A stretch of DNA of 27,660 nucleotides, from the NCBI GenBank assembly GCA_009779515.1, contig WREE01000003.1:1-27660 (forward strand), read 5' to 3'. How positions within the stretch are numbered: the stretch's first letter is position 1; each line of letters starts with the position of its first letter. The notes beneath the pieces were generated by a model that was not told the origin of the DNA, did not search any database, and worked only from the letters and a program-made list of their open reading frames with translations. This DNA is from Symbiobacteriaceae bacterium (GTDB lineage: Bacteria > Bacillota > JAAYKD01 > WRDA01). This document shows, piece after piece, positions 1 through 6,835 of the stretch. The translations under genes were made by a program, and so were the position numbers.

Positions 1-13
1 ACTCCACATCAAC

Positions 14-147
14 GGGCAGATTGCCATCTGCCCCTACGAAAATCCATCGCCAATATGGTGCAGGGACTAATAAGTCACGGTTACACGACGATTGGGTTGT
101 TTCAATGTAGCAGCGGTCATTTTGTAGGGGACGATGGTAATCGTCCC
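14..147. repeat. Pair of mirror-image 8-bp-stem hairpins (MITE-like arrangement)
   Basis: The left arm GGGCAGAT-TGCC-ATCTGCCC (14-33) and the right arm GGGACGAT-GGTA-ATCGTCCC (128-147) are both perfect 8-bp stems with 4-nt loops. Their flanks face each other: CCTACGAAAAT follows the left hairpin and CATTTTGTAGG precedes the right one, a near inverted repeat around about 75 bp. That is the geometry of a small non-autonomous palindromic element or its remnant. The hairpins are seen directly; the mobile-element reading is inference, and no target-site duplication was identified. Confidence 0.45.
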
Positions 148-164
148 GCTGGAATGTGTGTACA

Positions 165-246
165 CTTACTAGACCCAGGGTCCTTGCGCACGTGTGCGTG
201 GGGTGGGAGTCTAGGGTTTGGGGGCGGGTAGCCCCCATCTATCAGA
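165..246 (+). repeat. Structured 82-bp repeat, copy 1
   Basis: It aligns without gaps to 731-812 with 73 of 82 positions identical by my count. It contains three small inverted repeats in series: GACCC-A-GGGTC (172-182), CGCA-CGTG-TGCG (187-198), and GGGGGC-GGGTA-GCCCCC near 220-236. It lies just upstream of the T-box promoter. I do not recognise a named family. Confidence 0.75.
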
Positions 247-279
247 GTGTGGTTTAACCCCTTTTCTCCGGGATATCTC

Positions 280-307
280 TTGACAAGCTCTGGCTTTAGG
301 TTATAAT
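280..307 (+). promoter_or_regulatory. Consensus sigma-A promoter for the metG T-box transcript
   Basis: A perfect -35 box TTGACA (280-285) and a perfect -10 box TATAAT (302-307) are separated by 16 nt. Transcription would start near 314, at the beginning of the T-box leader. The strength of the core promoter fits a transcript controlled mainly by attenuation. Confidence 0.88.
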
Positions 308-313
308 GTGGTC

Positions 314-605
314 ATAGCTAAAGTCGTTAATGGAATATACAAAAGGCTAAGAACGGATGAGTAGAGCCTAAAGCTTCCCCAGAGAGTCTGCGTATGCTGT
401 AAGCAGATGAAGCTAACGGTTCGAACATGACCCGGGAGCCATCCAGGCGAGTAGCGCCTAGTGCTGCTATAAGGTTGGGTCGTAGGAGCTGCGTGAAAGC
501 TCGCTTGAGGTCTTAAGCCCTGGGGGAGTCTTTCCGCTCCCAGGGGTGAGACAAACAAGGGTGGTACCGCGGTGAAAGCCGCCCCTTAGCAGGGGCGGCT
601 TTTGG
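314..605 (+). promoter_or_regulatory. T-box riboswitch leader, methionine specifier
   Basis: The hallmark T-box sequence AAGGGTGGTACCGCGG lies at 557-572, immediately before an intrinsic terminator. In stem I the segment GAAC-ATG-ACCCGGGAGC places ATG (427-429) at the usual specifier position, so the leader should read the charging state of tRNA-Met. The next real gene is methionyl-tRNA synthetase, which agrees. Uncharged tRNA-Met would pair with the T-box bulge and prevent termination. The leader is oriented with metG, but metG starts about 300 nt beyond the terminator, unusually far (see findings). Confidence 0.93.
575..603 (+). terminator. T-box intrinsic terminator (attenuator)
   Basis: An 11-bp perfect stem, AAAGCCGCCCC (575-585) with GGGGCGGCTTT (592-602), has a 6-nt loop and ends in four Ts (600-603). 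The upstream T-box sequence would form the competing antiterminator. Confidence 0.9.
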
Positions 606-903
606 CTTGCCAAAGGAGGGAATAGACGTGCATGAACTGCGTTCACCCAGAAAATGATAGATGCGCGCGTCTATTCGCCACGGGAACCGGGGCGCAGGAG
701 CGTAGCTTCTGTAAGTGCAAACAAGCTGTACCTACTGGACCCGGGGTCCCCGCGCACGTGTGCGTGGGGTGGGAGTCTGGGGTTTGGGGGCTTGGAGCCC
801 CCATCTATCAGAATAATTATGCGAATGCAACCTAAAATTTTGCCAAGTCGATAAAAATACAATTAAACTCAGTCTGATGATTAAATTTAGAGGAGGACTA
901 AGA
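606..903 (+). other. Long leader segment between T-box terminator and metG
   Basis: This stretch has no convincing gene. It starts with a good ribosome site AAAGGAGGG (611-619) followed by GTG at 628 and ATG at 632. The GTG frame stops after 9 codons (628-657). The ATG frame runs 67 codons through the structured repeat, and its product resembles nothing I know. Two further hairpins are visible: ATAGAT..GTCTAT around 657-674, and CAGGAGC-GTA-GCTTCTG at 695-711 with one G-T pair. The repeat copy at 731-812 follows, then an AT-rich stretch and the real metG ribosome site. Confidence 0.6.
731..812 (+). repeat. Structured 82-bp repeat, copy 2
   Basis: This is the gap-free partner of 165-246. Its hairpins are stronger than in copy 1: GGACCC-G-GGGTCC (737-749), CGCA-CGTG-TGCG (753-764) and a perfect 7-bp GGGGGCT-TGG-AGCCCCC (786-802). 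Changes between copies fall largely at hairpin edges and loops. It lies inside the metG transcript, between the T-box and the start codon. Confidence 0.75.
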
Positions 904-2853
904 ATGTCCCAAGGTAAGTTTTACCTGACTACCCCCATCTATTACGCCAGCGGCAAACCTCATATCGGTCATGCTTATACCACCATCGTTGCCGATGCCC
1001 TGGCACGCTTTCACCGCCTGGTTGGCTATAAGGTTCACTTTCTCACTGGTGTAGATGAACACGGCTCCAAAGTGGTGGAAAAGGCTACCGAGGCCGGGGT
1101 ATCTCCCCAGGAATATGTCGACTCCCTGGATCCACATTTTCGCTCCCTGTGGCAAACGTTGGATATTACCCACGACGACTATATTCGCACCACGGAGGAG
1201 CGGCATACCACCCAGGTTCAGGTTATCTTCCAAAGGCTCTACGACCAGGGAGATATTTACAAACGCAACTACGAAGGGCACTACTGTGTTCCTTGTGAAG
1301 CTTTCTGGACAGAACGGCAGCTGCAGGAGGGTAACCTTTGCCCTGATTGCGGACGTCCGGTGACCTGGGTCACGGAGGAAAGCTATTACTTCCGCGCTTC
1401 CAAATACGCGGAGAGGCTCCTGGCGCATATCCGGGAGAATCCGGAATTTATCCAGCCTGCCACCCGGGCTAACGAAATGGTTAATAACTTCCTGCTTCCC
1501 GGGTTGGAAGATCTTTGTGTCTCCCGCAGCGGGCTCAAGTGGGGAGTGCCGGTTCCCTTCGATCCGGAGCATGTTATCTACGTTTGGATTGATGCCCTCT
1601 CCAACTATATCACCGCCCTAAACTACGCCACGACAGATAACGCCCTCTATACCACCTTCTGGCCTGCCGATCTGCACCTGGTGGGGAAGGAAATTACCCG
1701 CTTCCACTGCCTTATCTGGCCGATTATCTTAATGGCTTTAGATGTACCCCTGCCTCGCACCGTTTTAGGCCACGGCTGGCTCCTCTTCGATGAAGAAAAA
1801 ATGTCCAAGTCTAAGGGGAATGTCGTAGATCCTAACGACATTGTAGCCGAATATGGCAGCGACCCCCTGCGCTACTACCTGCTAGCGAAGGTGCAACTGG
1901 GGCATGATGCCAATTTCAGCAATGAACTTTTTAATTTGGTTTTTAATGTGGACTTAGCTAACGACTTCGGCAACCTGCTTTCACGCACCGTAGCTATGAT
2001 CGAAAACTTTTGCGGTGGTACTGTAGGGCCATTAGGTGAGTTGGAGCCTTTGGATCTGGAGTTGAAGACCGTTTTAGAAGGGCTTCCTGCCCGGGTGCGA
2101 GAGGCCATTGAGAAGTTGGATCCGGCAACGGCTTTAGGGGAAATTTGGAAGGTGGTAGGGCATTGCAACAAGTATATTGATAGCAGCGCTCCCTGGGCTT
2201 TAAACCGCCAGGGTAAAAAAGAGCGTGTCGCCACAGTGCTCTACCTGGTAGGAGAGTCCTTGCGTTATATCGCGGTGCTGTTGCAGCCCTTTCTCCCCCA
2301 GACCGCTCCCCGCCTCTTTCAACAACTAGGTCTTGGCGATAAGCCAGAGCTGATGACTTGGCTCTCGGTGCAGAGCTTTGGGCAACTTCCGCCGGGAACT
2401 ATCGTCCGTAAAGGAGAGGCGCTCTTTCCTCGCAAGGTTGTCAGAGCAGAAGATACGAAGCAGGAGGATAAGGTCGTGAACCAGAATCAAGCCTCAGATA
2501 GCAGTCCCATGCCGGAGTTTAAGCCCCAGATAACTATCGAAGATTTTGCCAAGCTGGATTTGCGTATTGCCAAAGTTATTGCCTGCGAGAAGGTGCCGAA
2601 AGCCGACCGCCTGTTGCAGATGACCCTGGAGGTTGGTAATACCACTCGTACCATTATCTCCGGTATTGCCGAACATTACAGCAGCGAGGAGTTAGTGGGT
2701 AAGCTCATTTGCATTGTCGCTAACCTAGAACCGGCTAAAATACGCGGTATTGCATCCCACGGGATGCTCTTGGCGGCTTCTGACGATGCTCACACTCAGG
2801 TTATCCTCCTGGAACCGGGGAAACCTCTCCCTACCGGTCTAAGAGTGAAGTAA
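904..2853 (+). CDS. metG: Methionyl-tRNA synthetase
   Basis: This cytoplasmic enzyme charges tRNA-Met with methionine. The protein is 649 aa, the usual length for forms carrying a C-terminal tRNA-binding domain. The class I signature HIGH is at residues 20-23 and KMSKS at 299-303. A single zinc knuckle is formed by Cys128, Cys131, Cys146 and Cys149. An EMAP/Trbp111-like domain runs from about 540 to the end. I chose ATG 904 because AGAGGAGG (889-896) sits 7 nt upstream; the in-frame ATG at 877 has no ribosome site and would add nine atypical residues. Expression should be governed by the Met T-box at 314-605. tatD follows in the same direction, as in many Bacillota. Confidence 0.97.
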   Translation: MSQGKFYLTTPIYYASGKPHIGHAYTTIVADALARFHRLVGYKVHFLTGVDEHGSKVVEKATEAGVSPQEYVDSLDPHFRSLWQTLDITHDDYIRTTEERHTTQVQVIFQRLYDQGDIYKRNYEGHYCVPCEAFWTERQLQEGNLCPDCGRPVTWVTEESYYFRASKYAERLLAHIRENPEFIQPATRANEMVNNFLLPGLEDLCVSRSGLKWGVPVPFDPEHVIYVWIDALSNYITALNYATTDNALYTTFWPADLHLVGKEITRFHCLIWPIILMALDVPLPRTVLGHGWLLFDEEKMSKSKGNVVDPNDIVAEYGSDPLRYYLLAKVQLGHDANFSNELFNLVFNVDLANDFGNLLSRTVAMIENFCGGTVGPLGELEPLDLELKTVLEGLPARVREAIEKLDPATALGEIWKVVGHCNKYIDSSAPWALNRQGKKERVATVLYLVGESLRYIAVLLQPFLPQTAPRLFQQLGLGDKPELMTWLSVQSFGQLPPGTIVRKGEALFPRKVVRAEDTKQEDKVVNQNQASDSSPMPEFKPQITIEDFAKLDLRIAKVIACEKVPKADRLLQMTLEVGNTTRTIISGIAEHYSSEELVGKLICIVANLEPAKIRGIASHGMLLAASDDAHTQVILLEPGKPLPTGLRVK

Positions 2854-2912
2854 CCCCAGCGCCGTTACCTAACTAACTTGTGGCGCCGCGAAGGGGCGAG
2901 ATGGAGTAAATT

Positions 2913-3683
2913 ATGCGCCTGATTGATACTCATACCCATTTGAATGTGCGAGGGTTGCACAGCGAACTGGCTCAAGTGCTGCAAAGGGCTAAAGCGGCCG
3001 GGGTGGAAAAGCTGGTCAATATCGGCTTCGATATTGAAGCCTCCCGCTATTCGGCGGAGTTGGCCGCCAGCCATCCTCAGGTGTACGCCGCTGTGGGGCA
3101 GCACCCCCACGATACTTTGGGCTACAGTGAGGCAGTGGAGGAAGAGCTACTGCTTCTACTGCGGCAGCCGAAGGTAGTAGCTCTAGGGGAGATCGGCTTA
3201 GATTATTACCGGGACTACGCTCCCCGGGAACTACAGCGGGAACTTTTTATTCGCCAGTTGGCTTTAGCACGGGAAGTTAAGCTACCGGTGCTCATTCACT
3301 CACGAGATGCCGCTATGGAAACGGTGGAAATCCTAAGGCGCGAGGGTAATCGGGTAGGGGTGATGCACTGCTTTTCTGGCAGCTGGGAAATCGCCAAACT
3401 CTGCCTCAACCTAGGGTTTTACATATCTCTTGCGGGACCGGTGACCTTTCCCAACGCCCGTAAGCTCCAGGAAGTAGCCAGGAATGTCCCCTTAGACCGC
3501 CTGTTAATCGAAACCGATTGTCCCTGGTTGGCGCCCCAGCTCTATCGGGGACAGAGAAACGAGCCTGCCTATGTTGCCGAAGTAGCTAAAAAGATCGCTG
3601 AGCTGCGGGCTATGGACTCTGCCGAGCTCGCCGAGATAACCTCCCAAAACGCCGAGGAGGCGCTAGGTTTAACCATGGTGTGA
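2913..3683 (+). CDS. tatD: TatD family metal-dependent hydrolase (putative DNase)
   Basis: At 256 aa this is a typical TatD-family TIM-barrel hydrolase. Visible metal-site motifs are DTHTH near the N-terminus (His7, His9), GEIGLDYY with Glu93, IHSRD, MHCFSG, and ETDCPWLAP near the C-terminus. Family members are magnesium- or zinc-dependent nucleases, proposed to act as 3'-exonucleases or in DNA and tRNA quality control; the true substrate here is not shown by sequence. The start at ATG 2913 has only a weak ribosome site (TGGAG, about 5 nt upstream). It lies 59 nt after metG and 49 nt before rsmA, the common metG-tatD-rsmA order, and is probably co-transcribed with metG. Confidence 0.93.
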   Translation: MRLIDTHTHLNVRGLHSELAQVLQRAKAAGVEKLVNIGFDIEASRYSAELAASHPQVYAAVGQHPHDTLGYSEAVEEELLLLLRQPKVVALGEIGLDYYRDYAPRELQRELFIRQLALAREVKLPVLIHSRDAAMETVEILRREGNRVGVMHCFSGSWEIAKLCLNLGFYISLAGPVTFPNARKLQEVARNVPLDRLLIETDCPWLAPQLYRGQRNEPAYVAEVAKKIAELRAMDSAELAEITSQNAEEALGLTMV

Positions 3684-3732
3684 AAAGCCTCCCGCCTTTA
3701 GGCGGCGCTATGTAGGAAGGTGATCAGCGGTA

Positions 3733-4605
3733 GTGTTCAACCTAACGGCGGTAGGCGAGGTGCGTGCTTTACTGCAGCGCCACGGCCTTAAGGCTCAAAA
3801 GAAATATGGGCAAAACTTTTTGGTGGATAAAAACACCCTGGATAAAATAGTTAATGCAGCCCAGCTGGAGCCAACTGCCCAGGTGCTGGAGATTGGCGCC
3901 GGGTTGGGCACCTTAACCGTAGCTTTAGCGGCGGTGGCACAGAGGGTGGTAGCTCTGGAGATAGATAAACGGTTAGCGGCGCCTCTAGCGGAAAACCTGG
4001 CAGGGTACTCCCATATCGAGCTTATTATAGACGATGCCTTAAAGGTAAACCTTAACAGCTTTTTTACTCCCGAGCTACCCCGTTATGTAGTTGCTAACCT
4101 CCCTTACTATATCGCCACCCCTCTTCTCGTGGCTCTCCTGGAGCTGGCGCCTCCTCCCCGGCGCTTGGTTTTGTTGTTGCAAAAGGAGGTGGGAGAGCGG
4201 CTGACCGCTGCTCCCGGGAGCAAAAGTTATGGCTCTCTGGGAGTCCTGGCGCAAGCCTACGCTAAGGTGGAGCTGGCAGGAGAAGTCCCCCCCACCGTCT
4301 TTTACCCATGTCCCGAGGTGGCTTCCTGCCTTGTCGTTCTTACCCCGGAGGAGGCTAGGGCTTGCCAGGTGGTCTCCCGCCGCACTCTGGAGCTGACGAA
4401 CAGAGCCATTTTTGGGCAGCGACGCAAGCAGTTGTTGAAAGCCTTGCTCACCTCGCCTCACTGGCAGTTGGACAACCCAGAAGAGGTAGCCTTGGGGCTA
4501 ACCGAGCTGGGCATCGACCCCCGTCAACGGGGCGAAGAGCTGGAGGTCAGGGAGATAGTAGCTTTAGCTAACCGCTTACATCCTTGTATTCGGATCCTAC
4601 AATAA
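3733..4605 (+). CDS. rsmA: 16S rRNA (adenine1518/1519-N6)-dimethyltransferase
   Basis: RsmA (KsgA) dimethylates two adjacent adenosines in the 3' terminal helix of 16S rRNA late in 30S assembly, using S-adenosylmethionine. The 290-aa protein shows KKYGQNFL at the start of the catalytic domain, the SAM-binding loop EIGAGLGTLT from residue 53, and the catalytic NLPYY motif at 122-126. The start is GTG 3733, preceded by AGGAAGGTGAT; no upstream ATG fits. A short CCGCC-TTTA-GGCGG hairpin lies between tatD and this gene but lacks a T-run, so it is unlikely to stop transcription. Confidence 0.96.
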   Translation: MFNLTAVGEVRALLQRHGLKAQKKYGQNFLVDKNTLDKIVNAAQLEPTAQVLEIGAGLGTLTVALAAVAQRVVALEIDKRLAAPLAENLAGYSHIELIIDDALKVNLNSFFTPELPRYVVANLPYYIATPLLVALLELAPPPRRLVLLLQKEVGERLTAAPGSKSYGSLGVLAQAYAKVELAGEVPPTVFYPCPEVASCLVVLTPEEARACQVVSRRTLELTNRAIFGQRRKQLLKALLTSPHWQLDNPEEVALGLTELGIDPRQRGEELEVREIVALANRLHPCIRILQ

Positions 4606-4618
4606 AATGGAGGCATGA

Positions 4619-5113
4619 ATGTTTATGGAAGCAATTATTGCCATGTATCCCGGCACCTACGACCCGGTAACTTATGGGCATTTGGACATTATCGAGCGAG
4701 CTGCCCGCCTTTTTAAAGAGGTGCATGTGACTATTGTTACTAACCCAGCTAAAAAGACGCTCTTCACTACGGAAGAGCGCCTGGAGATGCTGGAAAAAGC
4801 CACCGTGCATATACCTAATATTCGTGTCTCGCATTTCGATGGGCTTTCGGTAGACTATTGTCGTATGGTGGGAGCTAAAGCTATTGTCCGGGGTTTGCGA
4901 GCGCAAATGGATTTTGAATTCGAATTCCAAATTGCTGCCGCCAACCAGTACCTGAACCCGGAAATTGAGATGTGTTTTCTCATGACCCGGCAAAACCTGG
5001 CTTTTGTCTCCTCCTCGGTGGTGAAAGAGATTGCCCTCTTCCAGGGTAAGCTGGAAGGGCTGGTTCCAGACTTTGTCCAGCATGCTCTCAGGAAAAAGTA
5101 TAACTCTGACTAA
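4619..5113 (+). CDS. coaD: Phosphopantetheine adenylyltransferase
   Basis: CoaD makes dephospho-CoA from 4'-phosphopantetheine and ATP, the penultimate step of coenzyme A synthesis. The 164-aa protein has the nucleotidyltransferase motif YPGTYDPVTYGH (TYGH at 18-21) and the C-terminal SSSVVKE segment that corresponds to the ISSTxVRE-type signature. GGAGG (4609-4613) serves either ATG 4619 (5 nt away) or ATG 4625 (11 nt away); both give a slightly extended N-terminus before the YPGT strand. It starts 13 nt after rsmA, so it is probably in the same operon. Its stop codon overlaps that of the convergent gene by 4 bp, leaving no room for a dedicated terminator. Confidence 0.96.
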   Translation: MFMEAIIAMYPGTYDPVTYGHLDIIERAARLFKEVHVTIVTNPAKKTLFTTEERLEMLEKATVHIPNIRVSHFDGLSVDYCRMVGAKAIVRGLRAQMDFEFEFQIAAANQYLNPEIEMCFLMTRQNLAFVSSSVVKEIALFQGKLEGLVPDFVQHALRKKYNSD

Positions 5114-5646
5114 AGCAAAGGGGTAAGACGAGGGTTGAGTTGCCAACGTCCTTGTGCCGCTAAGGCTTTAAGCAACAAGTGAGCCGTCAAGCCAATAGCT
5201 AACCCGGAGATAATGCCGGAAAAGAGGAGCACCGGTAAATAGAGAACAAAAGCAAAGCTCCCACTAAGGCCAGCTGCCACTAGCAGCTGGCCAAAATTGT
5301 GGGTTACGGCGCCGGCAACTGAAAGCCCGGGTAGGGAAAAATGCCGAGGCCAGGTATAAGCTAAAGAAGACATTAAGATAAAGGAGCTTAAGGCGCCACT
5401 CAAGGAAAAAAGAAAGCCGGAAAAGCTTCCCAAGGCGGAAGTTAGCAAAACTCGCAGCAGAACAAAGAGGAGCGCCTGACGATAGGTAAGCAGAAAGAGG
5501 GAAGCTAAGGTCACCAAGTTGCCCAGCCCTAACTTAACCCCGGGATAAGGTAAAATGGGTAGCGGTAGCAGCCGTTCCAGCTGATGCAGGGCTACGGCTA
5601 AAGCCAGGAGCAAGGCGGTAACCGCCATAGTGCGGGAGCTATGCAT
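5110..5646 (-). CDS. Gx-type membrane protein (heptaprenyl diphosphate synthase component I family)
   Basis: This 178-aa protein is very hydrophobic, with five or six predicted membrane helices. After the first helix it carries PGVKLGLGNLVTL, the conserved block of the family annotated as heptaprenyl diphosphate synthase component I or Gx transporter family (Hpre_diP_synt_I). The fold is thought to resemble ECF-transporter S components, so a role in substrate uptake is as likely as one in prenyl synthesis. No component II prenyltransferase is nearby. It lies 7 nt downstream of the PpiC gene on the same strand, so the two are probably co-transcribed. The family is confident; the function is unknown. 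Confidence 0.85.
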   Translation of the reverse strand: MHSSRTMAVTALLLALAVALHQLERLLPLPILPYPGVKLGLGNLVTLASLFLLTYRQALLFVLLRVLLTSALGSFSGFLFSLSGALSSFILMSSLAYTWPRHFSLPGLSVAGAVTHNFGQLLVAAGLSGSFAFVLYLPVLLFSGIISGLAIGLTAHLLLKALAAQGRWQLNPRLTPLL

Positions 5647-5653
5647 CAGAGTA

Positions 5654-6655
5654 TTAAGGGTTCCAGACGATATTAGCAGAGCTCCAGAGGTCGTCCATGG
5701 TGTTGTTATAAATCTCCTGGGCTAAAAGGTCAGGAATTTGTTCCAGAGCATCTTCGAAGCTCCACACTGAGCCTATGGGATAAATGGTGTGCAGCTGAAT
5801 AATATGAAAGCCGTAGTTGGTAGGTACAATACCGGAAATCTCTCCCGGTTCCGTGAGCGCAAAAGCCGCCTCCTCGAAAGGCTGCACCATTGTGTTGCGG
5901 TAAAAGACCCCTAACTTCCCCCCGGTGTAGCGGGTGCTGTCGGGGTTTAGTTCGGCAGCGATATTAGCAAAAGGCTCTCCTTCTTGTAGTCGCGCCAGAA
6001 CCTCTTCTGCTTCCGCCTCCGTCTCCACTAAGATATGGCTGGCCGAGATGGCATCTTCCGGGTTGGTAAAGTAGTCTTGGTAACTTAGATATGCCTCGTA
6101 GAAATCCTCTTCGTCGAAGGTAGTGTAAATTTCATTTATGAGCTGAGCACGGTATTCCTGAGCCAGCATGGCATGGTGTAAGGCGGTGCGTACCGTTTCC
6201 TCGTTGAAGCCAAACTCGTCCATGATCGCTGCTTGGGAAGCCTCGTCCCCCCCAAAGAATTCGTACATTAACATGTCCAACTCCTGCTCCAGGTAATCAT
6301 CGGCCACTGCTACTTCCAAGATAGCAAAGAGTTCCCGCTGTAGCATTTCGTTGATATATTGCTCCATGAAGTAGTCGCCAAAACCACTGTCGATATTTTC
6401 CGGATCCATAGCGTAGTAGAAAGCCCAGAACCCTAGGTAGGGGGCAAAATCTTCGTTGTTAAGCTCGACCCCGTTGACGGTAGCCAGAACGCCGGAGGCG
6501 GGAACAGTAACGGAAGGGGACGTAGCTATCGGAGCTGGGACAGTTGGCTCCACCGCCAGGGGCTTAGGGCCAAAGTTTTGCCAGATTAATATCGCTGCTA
6601 AAATAACGCAGGCGATAATGGGGATGAGGTTGATAAACCTATTCCTCTCACTCAC
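5654..6655 (-). CDS. Membrane-anchored PpiC-type peptidyl-prolyl isomerase (PrsA/SurA-like foldase)
   Basis: This 333-aa foldase has one N-terminal membrane segment (about residues 9-26) followed by a Pro/Thr-rich linker. It should act outside the membrane, helping secreted proteins fold. There is no lipobox cysteine, so it is a transmembrane-anchored relative of PrsA rather than a lipoprotein. After an acidic SurA-N-like helical region comes a parvulin domain with the motifs ISASHILV, GGKLGVF, FEEAAFAL and NYGFHIIQL. The start is GTG (6653-6655 on the minus strand) with GAAAGGTAG upstream. It is transcribed away from the M14 peptidase and precedes the Gx-type gene. Confidence 0.9.
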   Translation of the reverse strand: MSERNRFINLIPIIACVILAAILIWQNFGPKPLAVEPTVPAPIATSPSVTVPASGVLATVNGVELNNEDFAPYLGFWAFYYAMDPENIDSGFGDYFMEQYINEMLQRELFAILEVAVADDYLEQELDMLMYEFFGGDEASQAAIMDEFGFNEETVRTALHHAMLAQEYRAQLINEIYTTFDEEDFYEAYLSYQDYFTNPEDAISASHILVETEAEAEEVLARLQEGEPFANIAAELNPDSTRYTGGKLGVFYRNTMVQPFEEAAFALTEPGEISGIVPTNYGFHIIQLHTIYPIGSVWSFEDALEQIPDLLAQEIYNNTMDDLWSSANIVWNP

Positions 6656-6691
6656 GCAAACACTACCTTTCTTTACGCTGAACTACCCCAT

Positions 6692-6720
6692 ATTATACTA
6701 CACTACCGCTCTTTTGGCTA
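6692..6720 (-). promoter_or_regulatory. Probable sigma-A promoter for the PpiC/Gx pair
   Basis: Reading the minus strand, TAGCCA (6715-6720) and a perfect TATAAT (6692-6697) are separated by exactly 17 nt. The predicted start, near 6685, leaves a short leader of about 30 nt before the GTG at 6655. The -35 box matches 4 of 6 consensus positions. Confidence 0.55.
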
Positions 6721-6835
6721 GAGGCGGTGAAGGCATCAAATAATAAGATATAGTTAATTATTACCTTTTCATAAGAAGGATTGTCCCTTTGTGGAGGCGA
6801 AAACAATCGTACAACAAAGTGGAAGGAGCGAGAGC

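Larger units (their letters stand above)
1..279. other. Non-coding region upstream of the metG T-box promoter
   Basis: I see no plausible gene here; no reading frame combines a ribosome site with a recognisable protein. What it does hold is structure: two tetraloop hairpins arranged as mirror images (14-33 and 128-147) and the first copy of an 82-bp repeat (165-246). The end of any upstream gene lies outside the window. Confidence 0.7.

Noticed and set aside
301..558. Minus-strand frame of 85 codons opposite the T-box
   Set aside because: It lies entirely on the complement of a structured RNA leader and has no supporting ribosome site or protein similarity.
632..835. 67-codon frame with ATG at 632 behind AAAGGAGGG
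   Set aside because: It runs through the structured repeat, and two other frames are open across the same stretch on both strands. The product resembles no protein I know, so it is better explained as non-coding leader and repeat DNA.
898..1572. Long minus-strand frame inside metG (224 codons)
   Set aside because: It is antisense to a certain synthetase gene with intact motifs; codon structure of the real gene explains it.
3685..3715. Terminator between tatD and rsmA
   Set aside because: The CCGCC/GGCGG stem is only 5 bp and has no T-run, and the genes are closely spaced in a conserved order.
6721..6835. Sigma-A promoter for the M14 gene
   Set aside because: TATAGT at 6749-6754 is a possible -10, but no acceptable -35 lies 16-18 nt upstream. 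The promoter is left unassigned.
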